DNA of 64,000 bases from JABMRF01 sp964584985 (lineage in GTDB: Bacteria; Patescibacteriota; Patescibacteriia; UBA11705; JABHMO01), in NCBI GenBank assembly GCA_964584985.1, contig CAZPBK010000001.1:62001-126000 (forward strand), given 5' to 3'. The stretch's first letter is position 1; every line of letters begins with the position of its first letter. The position numbers and the translations under genes are program-made. Shown here in pieces: positions 53,646 through 62,268 of this stretch. Under the pieces are notes generated by a model. That model ran no database searches, was not told where the DNA came from, and saw only the letters and a list, made by a program, of their open reading frames with translations.

Positions 53646-55335
53646 TATTTAATTCAATTAGTTTGTATAAATTTTCAGTTCCGCTAATATGACAAACATA
53701 TTCCAAGCTAAGGTTTAGCTCAGTCAATTTGCCTTCGGAAAAAGCGATCACTTCATCAATCGGTCGCTCACTGTAATAATAACCTTGAAATTTGGTTTGC
53801 GGTATCTTTTGTAAGGCCTGAAAATGCTTGGTGCTATTCAGTTGTCTTATGATTTTATATTCATCGTCAAAAACCTTATCCGCCCAATTGGGAACAATTA
53901 AAATACTTGCATTCACCGGCGCTCTTTTTTTCACCAGCTCCAAACGCTCGGCATATCCGTCCAGAGTTTTTTCCACTTGCAACATACCCAGTTTTTTTTC
54001 AAAAAATGTTAAATACCCAGAAAAGGTTAAAAACAAAATTAAATACAAAGCAATAAACGATTTTTTATATTTCCCCAAACTCTTGGCCATAAAATTCAAG
54101 CCGATCACCGCAAAGGGCAAGCCGAAAATATAAATCGGTAAAAAATAACGCACATAAGAAATATCCAAGGTCGGTTTGGCCAAATCATAATTGCTATGAT
54201 AAAGCCACAGCCACCAACTGCCGTAATAAACAAAAACCGCGACCGAACTTAAACAATAGGTTAGCAAATAAAATTTTTCCGAGCGTTTTATTTTTTTTTT
54301 CATCAAATCAATAAACTTTTTGGCCAGACCTAAAAACAGAGGGATGGAAATCCACCAAAAAATCAGCAAAATAAATTTATAAAAATTCTCCATCAGTCTT
54401 TTTTCTTTAAAACCAAAAGGTGCGATAAAAGCCCGAGTTAAATCCCAAACATTGTTATTTTTTTTAACCACCAAGGCTTGTTTGTTTTTATCATAATCGC
54501 GATCCGCTTGACTAATATCAATCAATTCAACTCGGTCGCCGTCGTCATTGTCCAATTTAGAGTAACCGGTGGTAAAAGATGAACCGTACAGAGTTTTATT
54601 CACCTCCAATACGGGCAAAGCCAAAACAATCATTAAAATCAAACCTACAGACAAATAAGACCATTTTATTTTTTTTCTTTGCCAAATAATCAAGCCCAGG
54701 ACCATGACAGCGATCCACAAAAGCTCACTTGGACGCATCAATACGGCCAAAGCCAAGCAAAAAGCCGACAAAACATAAAATAACAGTTTGCTTTTTTCAT
54801 TTTCAAAAATTTTCACCCAAAAATATACAGCCAAAATCACCAAACTCAAAACCGGGATATTATTCATCATTCCCCTGTTGGAATAATAAAGAAAGACCGG
54901 ATGCAAAGCCATTAAAAACCCGGAAAACAAGGCGATTTTTGGGCTGAAAAATCTTTTAATCAATCCGTAAAACGCCATCACGGCCAAAACTGCCAAAAGC
55001 GGAGTAAGATATTCAATTAAACTCAAGCCGATAATTTTTCCGATTAAACCGTAGACCATGATCATTCCGACAAAGCCCTGAGGTACCAACCGCCCATGAG
55101 AATTAACATTAAAACTGCGGCCCTGAATCTGCTTTTCCAACTCCAAATTCAAAGGTTCGTCAATGGCGATTTGTCCCGTTTGGACATAATTTTTTATAAA
55201 AATAAAATTCGCGGTTTCATCCGGTGAATTGTAAATCTGATCCGAGGTTAAAGCCAAAAAACTATATAAAATAAAGCAAAGCACCAAAAAAGCGCCCGCC
55301 AAAACAGGGAAATATTTTTTCAGATTTTTACTCAT
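53635..55335 (-). CDS. Polyprenyl-sugar glycosyltransferase, GT39/ArnT-like
   Basis: A 566-aa GT-C protein with about 11 membrane segments. The first extracytoplasmic loop has YNSPDETANF, holding the Asp-Glu pair typical of PMT/ArnT enzymes, and YYSNRGMMNNIP follows near residue 150. A soluble C-terminal domain ends the protein. It uses a polyprenyl-phosphate sugar to modify lipids, proteins or glycans outside the membrane. It has its own promoter. Confidence 0.78.
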   Translation of the reverse strand: MSKNLKKYFPVLAGAFLVLCFILYSFLALTSDQIYNSPDETANFIFIKNYVQTGQIAIDEPLNLELEKQIQGRSFNVNSHGRLVPQGFVGMIMVYGLIGKIIGLSLIEYLTPLLAVLAVMAFYGLIKRFFSPKIALFSGFLMALHPVFLYYSNRGMMNNIPVLSLVILAVYFWVKIFENEKSKLLFYVLSAFCLALAVLMRPSELLWIAVMVLGLIIWQRKKIKWSYLSVGLILMIVLALPVLEVNKTLYGSSFTTGYSKLDNDDGDRVELIDISQADRDYDKNKQALVVKKNNNVWDLTRAFIAPFGFKEKRLMENFYKFILLIFWWISIPLFLGLAKKFIDLMKKKIKRSEKFYLLTYCLSSVAVFVYYGSWWLWLYHSNYDLAKPTLDISYVRYFLPIYIFGLPFAVIGLNFMAKSLGKYKKSFIALYLILFLTFSGYLTFFEKKLGMLQVEKTLDGYAERLELVKKRAPVNASILIVPNWADKVFDDEYKIIRQLNSTKHFQALQKIPQTKFQGYYYSERPIDEVIAFSEGKLTELNLSLEYVCHISGTENLYKLIELNNED

Positions 55336-55344
55336 AGCCTAATT

Positions 55345-55371
55345 ATTATACACTATTTGCCTGTTTTTACA
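55345..55371 (-). promoter_or_regulatory. Promoter of the GT39-like gene
   Basis: On the minus strand TTGTAA lies 16 bases before TATAAT, and 9 bases then lead to the ATG, so the mRNA may be near-leaderless. The -35 overlaps the end of the terminator of the preceding gene. Confidence 0.5.
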
Positions 55372-55399
55372 AAAAAATTCGGCCGCTCGGCGACCGAAT
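55371..55399 (-). terminator. rho-independent terminator of the 94-aa gene
   Basis: On the minus strand ATTCGGTCG pairs with CGGCCGAAT (one wobble) around a 5-base loop, then a run of T. Confidence 0.85.
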
Positions 55400-55422
55400 G
55401 TATGTTTTGAATTCCTTGTTGA

Positions 55423-55707
55423 TCAAAGCTTAATCAGAATCCTGCCCGGCTCATCATTTCCGTTACTCCAACGACCATTTTTAAAGCGAAACCCCAACTG
55501 TCGCATACGCTTGGACGGAACCGCTCTTTGCCCCCTTGGAGTGGTGTAAGTGCCCACGCGCCGGGTTCTCCCCAAAAAAAGAATCAATTCTTCTTGCTCC
55601 GAAATTTCACTCGGCTCTACTCGGCTACCGGATTTTGATTCCACCACTACGGCCGGATCCTGGCGACGAGCCACGGCAAGAACAGGAGTTGTCTCCATAC
55701 CTTTCAT
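55423..55707 (-). CDS. Small basic protein of unknown function, 94 aa
   Basis: The protein has no family I recognise. It is rich in Arg, especially in the second half (FLGRTRRVGTYTTPRGQRAVPSK), and contains no cysteine or membrane segment. A second in-frame ATG lies at codon 4. It is a stand-alone unit with a consensus promoter (17-base spacer), an AAGGAGG site and a terminator, which supports it being a real gene. A nucleic-acid-binding role would fit its charge but is a guess. Confidence 0.65.
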   Translation of the reverse strand: MKGMETTPVLAVARRQDPAVVVESKSGSRVEPSEISEQEELILFLGRTRRVGTYTTPRGQRAVPSKRMRQLGFRFKNGRWSNGNDEPGRILIKL

Positions 55708-55950
55708 TTGTCCTCCTTGGTTTTAGTTAAAAAGTATAATTATTATAGCGAATTAGCCAATTTCAGTCAAGCAAGAACAAAAGACTCCTTATTTTTATTA
55801 AACAGATTAATTCAACATAAATCAACTGACAAATCTATACTTAGCCCTAATTACCTTTACCTGTTTTTTGTTATTTTGACCTCTATCGCCTCATTTATGT
55901 GCTATTCACCAACGCTCCAAAACAAGAACACTAAATTTGTTCAAGACTAA
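55708..55950. other. Intergenic region between the 94-aa and 98-aa genes
   Basis: It holds the ribosome site (about 55710-55717) and promoter of the 94-aa gene. From 55771 to 55950 I see no gene, repeat or structure. A plus-strand frame covers it but has no support and overlaps the promoter. Confidence 0.5.
55742..55770 (-). promoter_or_regulatory. Promoter of the 94-aa gene
   Basis: On the minus strand TTGACT (55765-55770) and TATAAT (55742-55747) are exactly 17 bases apart, about 35 bases before the ATG. Confidence 0.8.
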
Positions 55951-55983
55951 AAAAAGCGTTAGCAATGAAGCAAACGCTTTTAA
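55951..55983 (-). terminator. rho-independent terminator of the 98-aa gene
   Basis: On the minus strand AAAGCGTT pairs with AACGCTTT around a 12-base loop, followed by T residues. It lies 16 bases after the stop. Confidence 0.8.
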
Positions 55984-55998
55984 TTTTTTTATTTCTTC

Positions 55999-56295
55999 TT
56001 ACCCTTGCCGCCGGTCATTCTTTCGCTTCCCCCATTTCAGGAACAAGGCAATGCCCAGCAACAAAAACACAAACATCACCAAATAGACTGCCAACAGATG
56101 CTTAGCCGTCAACACAAAACCCAAAAAAAGGCTAAGCCCTATCGCGACCAAACAGCCGATAATCACAAAAGCTACGGCAAAAGGCCAAAAAGAAAACAAA
56201 GCAATTCCAAACCCGATAATAGTCGCCAGTACGAGTCCGTTATGAACGGCTTTACTCGTATTTCGCCCTTGTTTGTTTCCGTCCAAATCTTTCAT
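55999..56295 (-). CDS. Small membrane protein, 98 aa
   Basis: Three hydrophobic segments (about 17-32, 34-55, 62-85), with a hydrophilic N-terminus rich in Asn/Lys and a basic C-terminus (KWGKRKNDRRQG). No family recognised. It is a single-gene unit with a perfect TTGACA-N17-TATAAT promoter, an AAAGGAGG site and a terminator. Confidence 0.65.
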   Translation of the reverse strand: MKDLDGNKQGRNTSKAVHNGLVLATIIGFGIALFSFWPFAVAFVIIGCLVAIGLSLFLGFVLTAKHLLAVYLVMFVFLLLGIALFLKWGKRKNDRRQG

Positions 56296-56332
56296 ATTGA
56301 CCTCCTTTTAGCAATGAACAAATTGACCTTGA

Positions 56333-56361
56333 ATTATAGCAGATTAAGAAAATATTGTCAA
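56333..56361 (-). promoter_or_regulatory. Promoter of the 98-aa membrane protein gene
   Basis: On the minus strand a perfect TTGACA (56356-56361) and a perfect TATAAT (56333-56338) have a 17-base spacer. An AAAGGAGG lies before the ATG at 56295. Confidence 0.9.
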
Positions 56362-56365
56362 TATC

Positions 56366-56394
56366 AAAAAATCGGCTAATGGCCGATTTTTTTG
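56366..56394 (-). terminator. rho-independent terminator after rpmG
   Basis: AAAAATCGGC pairs with GCCGATTTTT around a short loop, with T runs on both sides. It lies just after the rpmG stop and just before the next promoter. Confidence 0.85.
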
Positions 56395-56402
56395 CAATAA
56401 CT

Positions 56403-56558
56403 TTATTTTGTTTCTTTATGCGGAGTATGCTTTTTACATTTTTTACAGTACTTTTTCAACTCTAGCTTTTCTTTAATGGATTTTTTGTTTCTGCGAGAAA
56501 AATAGTTTATATTTCCGCATTCTTTGCATTGCAACTTAATTAAATGTGTTTGTGACAT
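56403..56558 (-). CDS. rpmG: 50S ribosomal protein bL33
   Basis: A 51-aa ribosomal protein. Its zinc-binding cysteines are C11-x2-C14 (CKEC) and CKKC near the C-terminus, so this is the Cys-containing form, and KKYCKKCKKHTPHKE is the usual family tail. I chose the ATG at 56558. A longer frame starting at 56681 would run through the tRNA-Thr gene and is not real. Placement directly after a tRNA-Thr gene is seen in several other bacterial genomes. Confidence 0.93.
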   Translation of the reverse strand: MSQTHLIKLQCKECGNINYFSRRNKKSIKEKLELKKYCKKCKKHTPHKETK

Positions 56559-56620
56559 ATAATAAAATTTATTGTTTAAAATCAATCTCAGCCGAATTTT
56601 CAGAAAAACACAGCTGAGAA

Positions 56621-56696
56621 TGGAGCCAACGGAGGGATTCGAACCCACGACCGATGGTTTACAAAACCACTGCTCTACCAACTGAGCTACGTTGGC
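56621..56696 (-). tRNA. tRNA-Thr (anticodon TGT)
   Basis: Cloverleaf on the minus strand: acceptor GCCAACG/CGTTGGC, D-arm with GCTCAGTTGGTAGAGC, anticodon loop TTTGTAA giving TGT, and a T-arm with GGTTCGAATCC. CCA is encoded. It is 62 bases upstream of rpmG and may be co-transcribed with it. Confidence 0.95.
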
Positions 56697-56747
56697 AAAA
56701 AGGTGTTGGCATTATAGCATAATCAGTAAATAATGCAAGAGTTTGAA

Positions 56748-56777
56748 TAAAAAAAAGACAAAGCCGTTGCTTTGTCT
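56748..56777 (-). terminator. rho-independent terminator of the phosphoribosyltransferase-like gene
   Basis: On the minus strand AGACAAAGC pairs perfectly with GCTTTGTCT around a 4-base loop, then a run of T. Confidence 0.9.
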
Positions 56778-56800
56778 CATTTTATTACTTTTTGTCCCTC

Positions 56801-57895
56801 CTACCGGCCGGATCCTCCTTTTTCCAGACGGTTAATACTTTCTTCAATTGCTTTGACCACCGACCAATCCCGTTTTTTGCGGTAATGAAAAGGAATTCTG
56901 GGCAAATGCCCCACCTTCAAAATTCGCTTCTCACAGGTGATGGCTTTGGTCTCTTTTTCAATAGCCAAACACAATTCAATGCTGAGATTCAGACAAAAAA
57001 CCGAAAATTCTTTAACCTTGGAAATGGGAATTCCGGCCCAAGCCACCGGATTTCCCAATGGCATGATATAAGGCGCACAATAATTCCCCTCCATGGGTAC
57101 GCCGAAATACCACTTGCCGATTTCTTCGTGGGAATGGTCAAACAATTGCTCCCCCACAATTCGTCCGGAATAATCAACTCCCACAAAAAAATCTCGCTCG
57201 GCCACCCAATCGTGCACTCTTTGTCGGGAAAATCTTTCAACCCATTCAAAGGGCACATCCAAGGTTTGACAATCCTTTGTCTCATCCCTTATCTCAATAC
57301 CAATAATAAACTTTTCCACTTCAATCCCGGCACTACCCAGCAAACTCTTCACGGCCAGTAAAGACTTTCTGGTCCAAGTCCCATCATCAACCACAATCAC
57401 ACGTTTTTTGCGCATAGCCTTGATCCGCCCCTGATTAACAATCCTGTCCAACTGTCTTTTGATACTAAGCTCGGTTTCCCTGGGACCGCGACCTATCTCA
57501 GACCAAGCAAAAAAAGGATTATTCTGTTCCATAATCTCGGAGAAATGCACTATGCGCCCCGTGTCAAAAAAGATATCAGCCGTACCTTGCTCCACATAGA
57601 CCTTGTCCAAGGAAATTACCGGTACATCTTGGGACGCCTTGCTCAGATGTCGCAAAATTCCCGTTTTAACATATTCCCAAGGAAAGTAACTAAGAGCAAT
57701 TCCATGCGGAGACAAAATCCTTTCCAATTTTTTTCGCAACTTTCCGGTTAAACGATCAAAAATCTTTTTGTCCGGTAAGTAAAAAAAACCCTTGCCGTTA
57801 TTGATAGTCCTGCTGACTAAAACACGCAAATCCCCCGTTAAAATATAATCCTTAACCAAAGGTTCAGAATATAACAAATGATCACTCCTCGGCAT
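56801..57895 (-). CDS. Uncharacterised protein with phosphoribosyltransferase-like motif
   Basis: A 364-aa cytoplasmic protein. In the middle, RVIVVDDGTWTRKSLL (about residues 165-180) resembles the PRPP-binding loop of type I phosphoribosyltransferases (acidic pair then T/G-rich turn). The C-terminal half, including a GVPMEGNYCAPYIMP stretch, matches no family I can name. The ATG at 57895 is preceded by GGAGG with a 4-base gap; a TTG three bases earlier is less likely. The protein may be a nucleotide-binding or salvage-type enzyme, but this is inference from a single motif. Confidence 0.6.
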   Translation of the reverse strand: MPRSDHLLYSEPLVKDYILTGDLRVLVSRTINNGKGFFYLPDKKIFDRLTGKLRKKLERILSPHGIALSYFPWEYVKTGILRHLSKASQDVPVISLDKVYVEQGTADIFFDTGRIVHFSEIMEQNNPFFAWSEIGRGPRETELSIKRQLDRIVNQGRIKAMRKKRVIVVDDGTWTRKSLLAVKSLLGSAGIEVEKFIIGIEIRDETKDCQTLDVPFEWVERFSRQRVHDWVAERDFFVGVDYSGRIVGEQLFDHSHEEIGKWYFGVPMEGNYCAPYIMPLGNPVAWAGIPISKVKEFSVFCLNLSIELCLAIEKETKAITCEKRILKVGHLPRIPFHYRKKRDWSVVKAIEESINRLEKGGSGR

Positions 57896-57964
57896 CAAAC
57901 CTCCCTCCGGGTCAAAAAGAATTAAATGAACAAATATTAAAAATTCCTTAAATATATCTTATCT

Positions 57965-58801
57965 CTATCTTGCTAAATCGTCAATTTTTAACAATATTTC
58001 TTCAACTCCCTTGGCAATCGGCTCCTTGGCTACATAATCAGCGTTTTTCTTAGCATCTTCACCGGCATTGCCGACAACAAAAAAGTAATTCATTTTACTT
58101 TTCAACGGTTTATCCAAAATGTCATCACCAATTACAATATTTTTATAATTCGGATACTTTTCCTTTAGAACCTGAAAAGCTTTTGCCTTGCTGGTTTCCT
58201 TGGGATAAGCCAATAAATTGGCAAATGAAGTTGTATATTCCAAATCAAAAGGATAGTTCTTTTTTTCAACCAATTCTTTCACTTTTTGATAAAATTCCTT
58301 GACCGCCGGAAGATGTTTTGCTAATTGACCGTTTTCAACTTTTTTGACATGAATACTCAAACTGTATTTTCTATATTGATTAACGAAAAAAATCACAGTA
58401 TCCTCACCAGGTATTTCTTGAACATCCAAATGCTTGTTAATGTCCGTGGTGTCACAATTAAAGATCCTGGAATCTTTAAACTCTTTTTTTACCAAGAAAT
58501 CAATATCCCGCTTTAACTCTTTTAAGCTTTCAACCGTTTTATCACTGACCAATATTTGCTCGGTTTCATTTTCCTGATCATAAATAAAACTACCGTTTTC
58601 GCCGATTAAAGGCCCATGTATGTCAAACATTTGAACCACTTCAAACAAATCCTCCAAAGATCTGTTGGAGTTAATAATAAATATCTCGCCTTCTTCTGAA
58701 AGTTGCTTTATTACAGAATTAATTGTCGGAGAATTGGAACGATAATCAGTATCCAACAAAGTGCCGTCCACATCCAAGGTAATTAAATATTTATTTTTCA
58801 T
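57965..58801 (-). CDS. HAD-superfamily phosphatase (Cof-type, IIB)
   Basis: A 278-aa hydrolase with the nucleophile motif LDVDGTLLD (D10, D12), NSNRS as motif II, and VIGDDILDKPLKSKM near the C-terminus as motifs III/IV. The cap region and length fit Cof-type or sugar-phosphate phosphatases. Substrate unknown. It lies upstream of the phosphoribosyltransferase-like gene on the same strand with about 70 bases between. Confidence 0.85.
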   Translation of the reverse strand: MKNKYLITLDVDGTLLDTDYRSNSPTINSVIKQLSEEGEIFIINSNRSLEDLFEVVQMFDIHGPLIGENGSFIYDQENETEQILVSDKTVESLKELKRDIDFLVKKEFKDSRIFNCDTTDINKHLDVQEIPGEDTVIFFVNQYRKYSLSIHVKKVENGQLAKHLPAVKEFYQKVKELVEKKNYPFDLEYTTSFANLLAYPKETSKAKAFQVLKEKYPNYKNIVIGDDILDKPLKSKMNYFFVVGNAGEDAKKNADYVAKEPIAKGVEEILLKIDDLAR

Positions 58802-58865
58802 AAAAATTATTTTTCATTATATATTAAAAAAAAGATTCGGGTTTGTCAAATACCTGCCGTTTTTC

Positions 58866-58892
58866 AAAAAAAGCAGACACTTCTCATGTCTG
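58866..58892 (-). terminator. rho-independent terminator of hisS
   Basis: On the minus strand CAGACA pairs with TGTCTG around a 7-base loop, flanked by A and T runs. It lies just after the hisS stop at 58910. Confidence 0.8.
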
Positions 58893-58909
58893 TTTTTTTT
58901 TAGCTTGTT

Positions 58910-60214
58910 TTACTTGTTTATTTTTTCCAATATTTGGTTTAAAGTTAGCAAATCCTGCTCTCCTGTTTTCATATTTTTCAAACTGTACTTTTTTTGCTTA
59001 TCCTCATCCTCTCCGATCAGAACAACATAGGGGATGTTGTAAGCATTGGCAAAATCCAAGGCTTGTTTTATCTTTTTTTCGGATAAGTTAATATCAGTGT
59101 TTAGACCGGCCTTTCTCAACTCCGAGGCAGCTTCCAAAGCTCTAAAATAATACTTTTTTTCAAAAGGCACAAAATAAACTTGAGCCACAGCTTTTTCATC
59201 TTGAACAATCCTTTTGTTCAATTTCATAGCCTCAAAAACAGTTTCCAAACCAAACCCCACTCCAATCGCAGGATACTCTTTCTTGGAATTAAGAAATCCG
59301 GAAATCATTTTGTCATAGCGACCGCCTCCGGCCAGAGAAGAATCCAACTCAGACTGATCCTTTAAAAAGACTTCAAAAATATTTCCTGTGTAATAGTCCA
59401 AGCCTCTGGCCAATGATGGAATAAATTCTATTGATTCATTATTTAAAACTCCCTTGATGGTTCGCTCCAATTCGTCCAAGCCGGAATCATCTCCCAATAT
59501 CTCACGCAAATTACTAATTTTTTCCCTATTGGAACCTTGAATGTTTATTGTTTTAATAATCGTTTCCACTTGATCTTCCTTTAGTCCCTTAGCTTTTAAT
59601 TCTTCAATCACTTTGCTTTGTCCCATTTTTTCCAATTTATCCAAAGTTATTATAGTTGTGGCAAACAAATCCTCAGTTAAACCTGCATATTTTAATATGG
59701 AGTTTATAACTTTCCGGTTGTTTAAGCTGATTGTAATTTCCAAATCCAATTTTTCAAAAACTTCGTAAATAAGCTGTAAAATTTCAGCGTCGGCGTTTGT
59801 GCTTTTTACTCCCACCATATCAATATCAGCCTGCCAAAACTCCCTGTAACGACCCAGCTTTACCGGTCCATCGCGAAAAACCTGCCCGATTTGATAACGT
59901 TTGAACGGCATTTTCATATTGGGGTTCATTCCAACATATCGGGCAAAAGGTACGGTAAATTCAGTTCGTAAAACCAAGTCTCTGCCACCTTGGTCTTGAA
60001 GCTTGAAAGATTCTTTCATGGCATCGGATTCCTGTCCCGGACCAAATTTTGAAGCAAAAAGATCATATCTCTCAATGATCGGGGTTTCAATCGGGTTGTA
60101 ACCAAAAGACTCAAAAACTTGGCGCAAAGTTTTTACTATTTTATCTCTGGCTTTTTTTTCTTTCGGAGCAAAATCTCTGACTCCTTTGGCCCTTTTTAAT
60201 ATTTCCGATTTCAT
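58910..60214 (-). CDS. hisS: Histidyl-tRNA synthetase
   Basis: A 434-aa class II synthetase. Motif 2 is visible as RTEFTVPFARY with RYQIGQVFRDGP, and the HisRS-specific blocks ARGLDYYTGNIFEV and AGGGRYDKMI are present, with GVGFGLE as motif 3. The C-terminal anticodon-binding domain follows. The gene lies 20 bases downstream of the tRNA-His gene, so enzyme and substrate tRNA are neighbours. The start is the ATG at 60214. Confidence 0.96.
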   Translation of the reverse strand: MKSEILKRAKGVRDFAPKEKKARDKIVKTLRQVFESFGYNPIETPIIERYDLFASKFGPGQESDAMKESFKLQDQGGRDLVLRTEFTVPFARYVGMNPNMKMPFKRYQIGQVFRDGPVKLGRYREFWQADIDMVGVKSTNADAEILQLIYEVFEKLDLEITISLNNRKVINSILKYAGLTEDLFATTIITLDKLEKMGQSKVIEELKAKGLKEDQVETIIKTINIQGSNREKISNLREILGDDSGLDELERTIKGVLNNESIEFIPSLARGLDYYTGNIFEVFLKDQSELDSSLAGGGRYDKMISGFLNSKKEYPAIGVGFGLETVFEAMKLNKRIVQDEKAVAQVYFVPFEKKYYFRALEAASELRKAGLNTDINLSEKKIKQALDFANAYNIPYVVLIGEDEDKQKKYSLKNMKTGEQDLLTLNQILEKINK

Positions 60215-60234
60215 ATATTTTTTTTATAACCAAA

Positions 60235-60311
60235 TGGGGTGGACGACGGGACTTGAACCCGCGGCCTCTAGTACCACAAACTAGAGCTCTACCAACTGAG
60301 CTACGTCCACC
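60235..60311 (-). tRNA. tRNA-His (anticodon GTG)
   Basis: Cloverleaf on the minus strand with acceptor GTGGACG/CGTCCAC, an encoded extra G at -1 opposite C73 (the identity pair of tRNA-His), anticodon loop TTGTGGT giving GTG, and an encoded CCA. It is directly upstream of hisS. Confidence 0.95.
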
Positions 60312-60320
60312 ATATTTTTA

Positions 60321-60344
60321 TAAAAAACACCGGCTTTTGCCGGT
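60321..60344 (-). terminator. Terminator between the Kef-type gene and tRNA-His
   Basis: On the minus strand ACCGGC pairs with GCCGGT around an AAAA loop, followed by GTTTTTTA. It is about 110 bases after the antiporter stop and just before the tRNA-His gene. Confidence 0.7.
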
Positions 60345-60453
60345 CATTTTAGTATATTCAAATTACAGACCAGCGACTACTGACTCAATCTATGATGACC
60401 CTTGTTCATTATTCTTTTCATGTATCATATATTAGCAAATTTTTTTGTAATTG

Positions 60454-62151
60454 TCAAATAAGCTTTTGCTTTTTCAAATACTCCAAATCAAAAATATGTT
60501 TCTCTCTTTCATGTTTATATTTATCCATATTTAACTTGTTTTTCTTTATTAAATCAACCATAAATCTCCTACCCAGATACGGAGGCATAATCACATATGT
60601 GGCTCCGGCCTTATACATTTTATCGGCCTCACCCGTTTGATTAGCCACGCATAAAAATTTAATGCGACTATTACGTTTTTTAACTTTTTTTAACAAATCA
60701 ACATTAACATCAGCATCCGGAACCGTAGAAATAATCAATTTTGTCCCAACCATTGGCAAATCTTCAATGAGTTCAGGATCATCGGCCGAACCGTAAACAC
60801 AATCAACTCCCCGATTAATCAATGACTCAATGACTCTGGGATCATGATCCACAATCAAGAAATCCACTTTCATTTTTTTGAATTGTGAAATTAAACCGCC
60901 CCCTAAACGATGAGCTCCGAATAAAATAACTTCAAATCTTTTCTTAGAAAGCTTTTTTTCTCTGCGTCTATGGCGATCGGGAAAAATTTTGGACAAAGGC
61001 TTTTTAAACTTTTTTAAAAGCTGGTGATTGTAAGTTATATAGTAAGTTGAAACCCCGATGGTAATGATACTGACAATGGTCGCCGGTCCTAAAATATATT
61101 CCGGCAAATGACCAAAGCCAATTCCTATTCCCATCACAATAAGGGAAAACTCACTAATCTGGGAGACGGTTAATCCGGCGAAAAAACTGGTTCTAAGAGT
61201 ATATCGCAACCAACGCATTACCAAAATCATTATTATCGGATTTCCTATCAAGATAAACAAAGAAAAAGCAATAATAAACCCAAGGGAATCCTGAACTTGA
61301 GATAAATGCACATTGGCTCCCAAAACAACGAAAAAAATTATCAAAAAGAAATCCCTGAGAGACTGAATCCTGGAAGCAATTTCTCTTTGATAGGGAGAAA
61401 CCGAAAGAATAATTCCGGCCACCAGAGCGCCCAATTCCATGGAAAAATCAAGCTTGTAAAAAACCGAAGCCATAACAAAACAAACGCCCAGACCGAAAAT
61501 GAACAACATTTCTTTATTATCGGCAAAAATACGATCAACATGAGGAACCACAAATTTCAATAATAAATAGATTCCCAAAACAGTTAAGGCCATTTTCCCG
61601 GTAAGTATGAACAAAGAAGAAGCTACTTGTCCTTCACTAACATTGGAAAAAGCCGACAATCCTATCAAAAAAAGCATCGCCACCACATCCTGCACCAATA
61701 AAAACCCAATGGTTATTTTGCCGTACAAGGTGTCTTGCTCTTTTTTATCATACAATATACGCAAAATTATAATCGTGCTACTTAAGGCAAAAGCCAAGGA
61801 AACATAAAAAGAAACAAGCGGTGCAAAGCCCATAATTCTGGAAATGGCATATCCGCCGATAGTGGTAAAAATTATTTGAGCCAAACCGGTTATGGTCGCC
61901 ACTTTTCCCACATCCTTAATCACACTGGGACGCAATCCAAGACCGACTATAAACAAAAGCAAAGCAATCCCAATATGAGAAAACGACTCCAGCAAGCCTT
62001 CATGAGGAATAATGCCGGTAACCGACGGTCCGACAATTATTCCGGTAATGATATAGCCAATAACCAAAGGTTGCCTGAGCAACTTCATGATCACCGAAAT
62101 AATCAAAGCTATTCCCAAAGTAGCTCCCAGTTGTATAAAGACATCTGTCAT
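60454..62151 (-). CDS. Kef-type cation/proton antiporter (CPA2) with TrkA-N domain
   Basis: A 565-aa membrane transporter. About 12-13 membrane segments fill residues 1-380, with the conserved ITGIIVGPS near residue 36. The C-terminal part (about 405-520) is a Rossmann-fold RCK/TrkA-N domain, with FGAHRLGGGL and VDHDPRVIE for nucleotide binding. Such proteins move K+ or Na+ against protons and are gated by NAD(H) or glutathione adducts. It lies near the MscS channel gene, which fits an osmotic or ionic stress role. Confidence 0.88.
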   Translation of the reverse strand: MTDVFIQLGATLGIALIISVIMKLLRQPLVIGYIITGIIVGPSVTGIIPHEGLLESFSHIGIALLLFIVGLGLRPSVIKDVGKVATITGLAQIIFTTIGGYAISRIMGFAPLVSFYVSLAFALSSTIIILRILYDKKEQDTLYGKITIGFLLVQDVVAMLFLIGLSAFSNVSEGQVASSLFILTGKMALTVLGIYLLLKFVVPHVDRIFADNKEMLFIFGLGVCFVMASVFYKLDFSMELGALVAGIILSVSPYQREIASRIQSLRDFFLIIFFVVLGANVHLSQVQDSLGFIIAFSLFILIGNPIIMILVMRWLRYTLRTSFFAGLTVSQISEFSLIVMGIGIGFGHLPEYILGPATIVSIITIGVSTYYITYNHQLLKKFKKPLSKIFPDRHRRREKKLSKKRFEVILFGAHRLGGGLISQFKKMKVDFLIVDHDPRVIESLINRGVDCVYGSADDPELIEDLPMVGTKLIISTVPDADVNVDLLKKVKKRNSRIKFLCVANQTGEADKMYKAGATYVIMPPYLGRRFMVDLIKKNKLNMDKYKHEREKHIFDLEYLKKQKLI

Positions 62152-62268
62152 TTATTTTGATTTTATTTTTGTTTTCTACTTTTTGTTATCTTGTCCAAAA
62201 AGCACTCTAACATACCATTCATTCCTAATCCACATTAATTAAATCATTATCTTTAAACAATTATGATT

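Noticed and set aside
55708..55950. 80-residue plus-strand open frame
   Set aside because: It covers the promoter and ribosome site of the 94-aa gene on the other strand and has no support of its own.
56559..56681. N-terminal extension of rpmG to 56681
   Set aside because: The added 41 residues would be read through the tRNA-Thr gene; bL33 proteins start at the MSQ-type Met at 56558.
62180..62250. A second CIRCE-like site upstream of the Kef-type gene
   Set aside because: Only one half (GAGTGCT-like) is present, and the other arm does not match at the required spacing.
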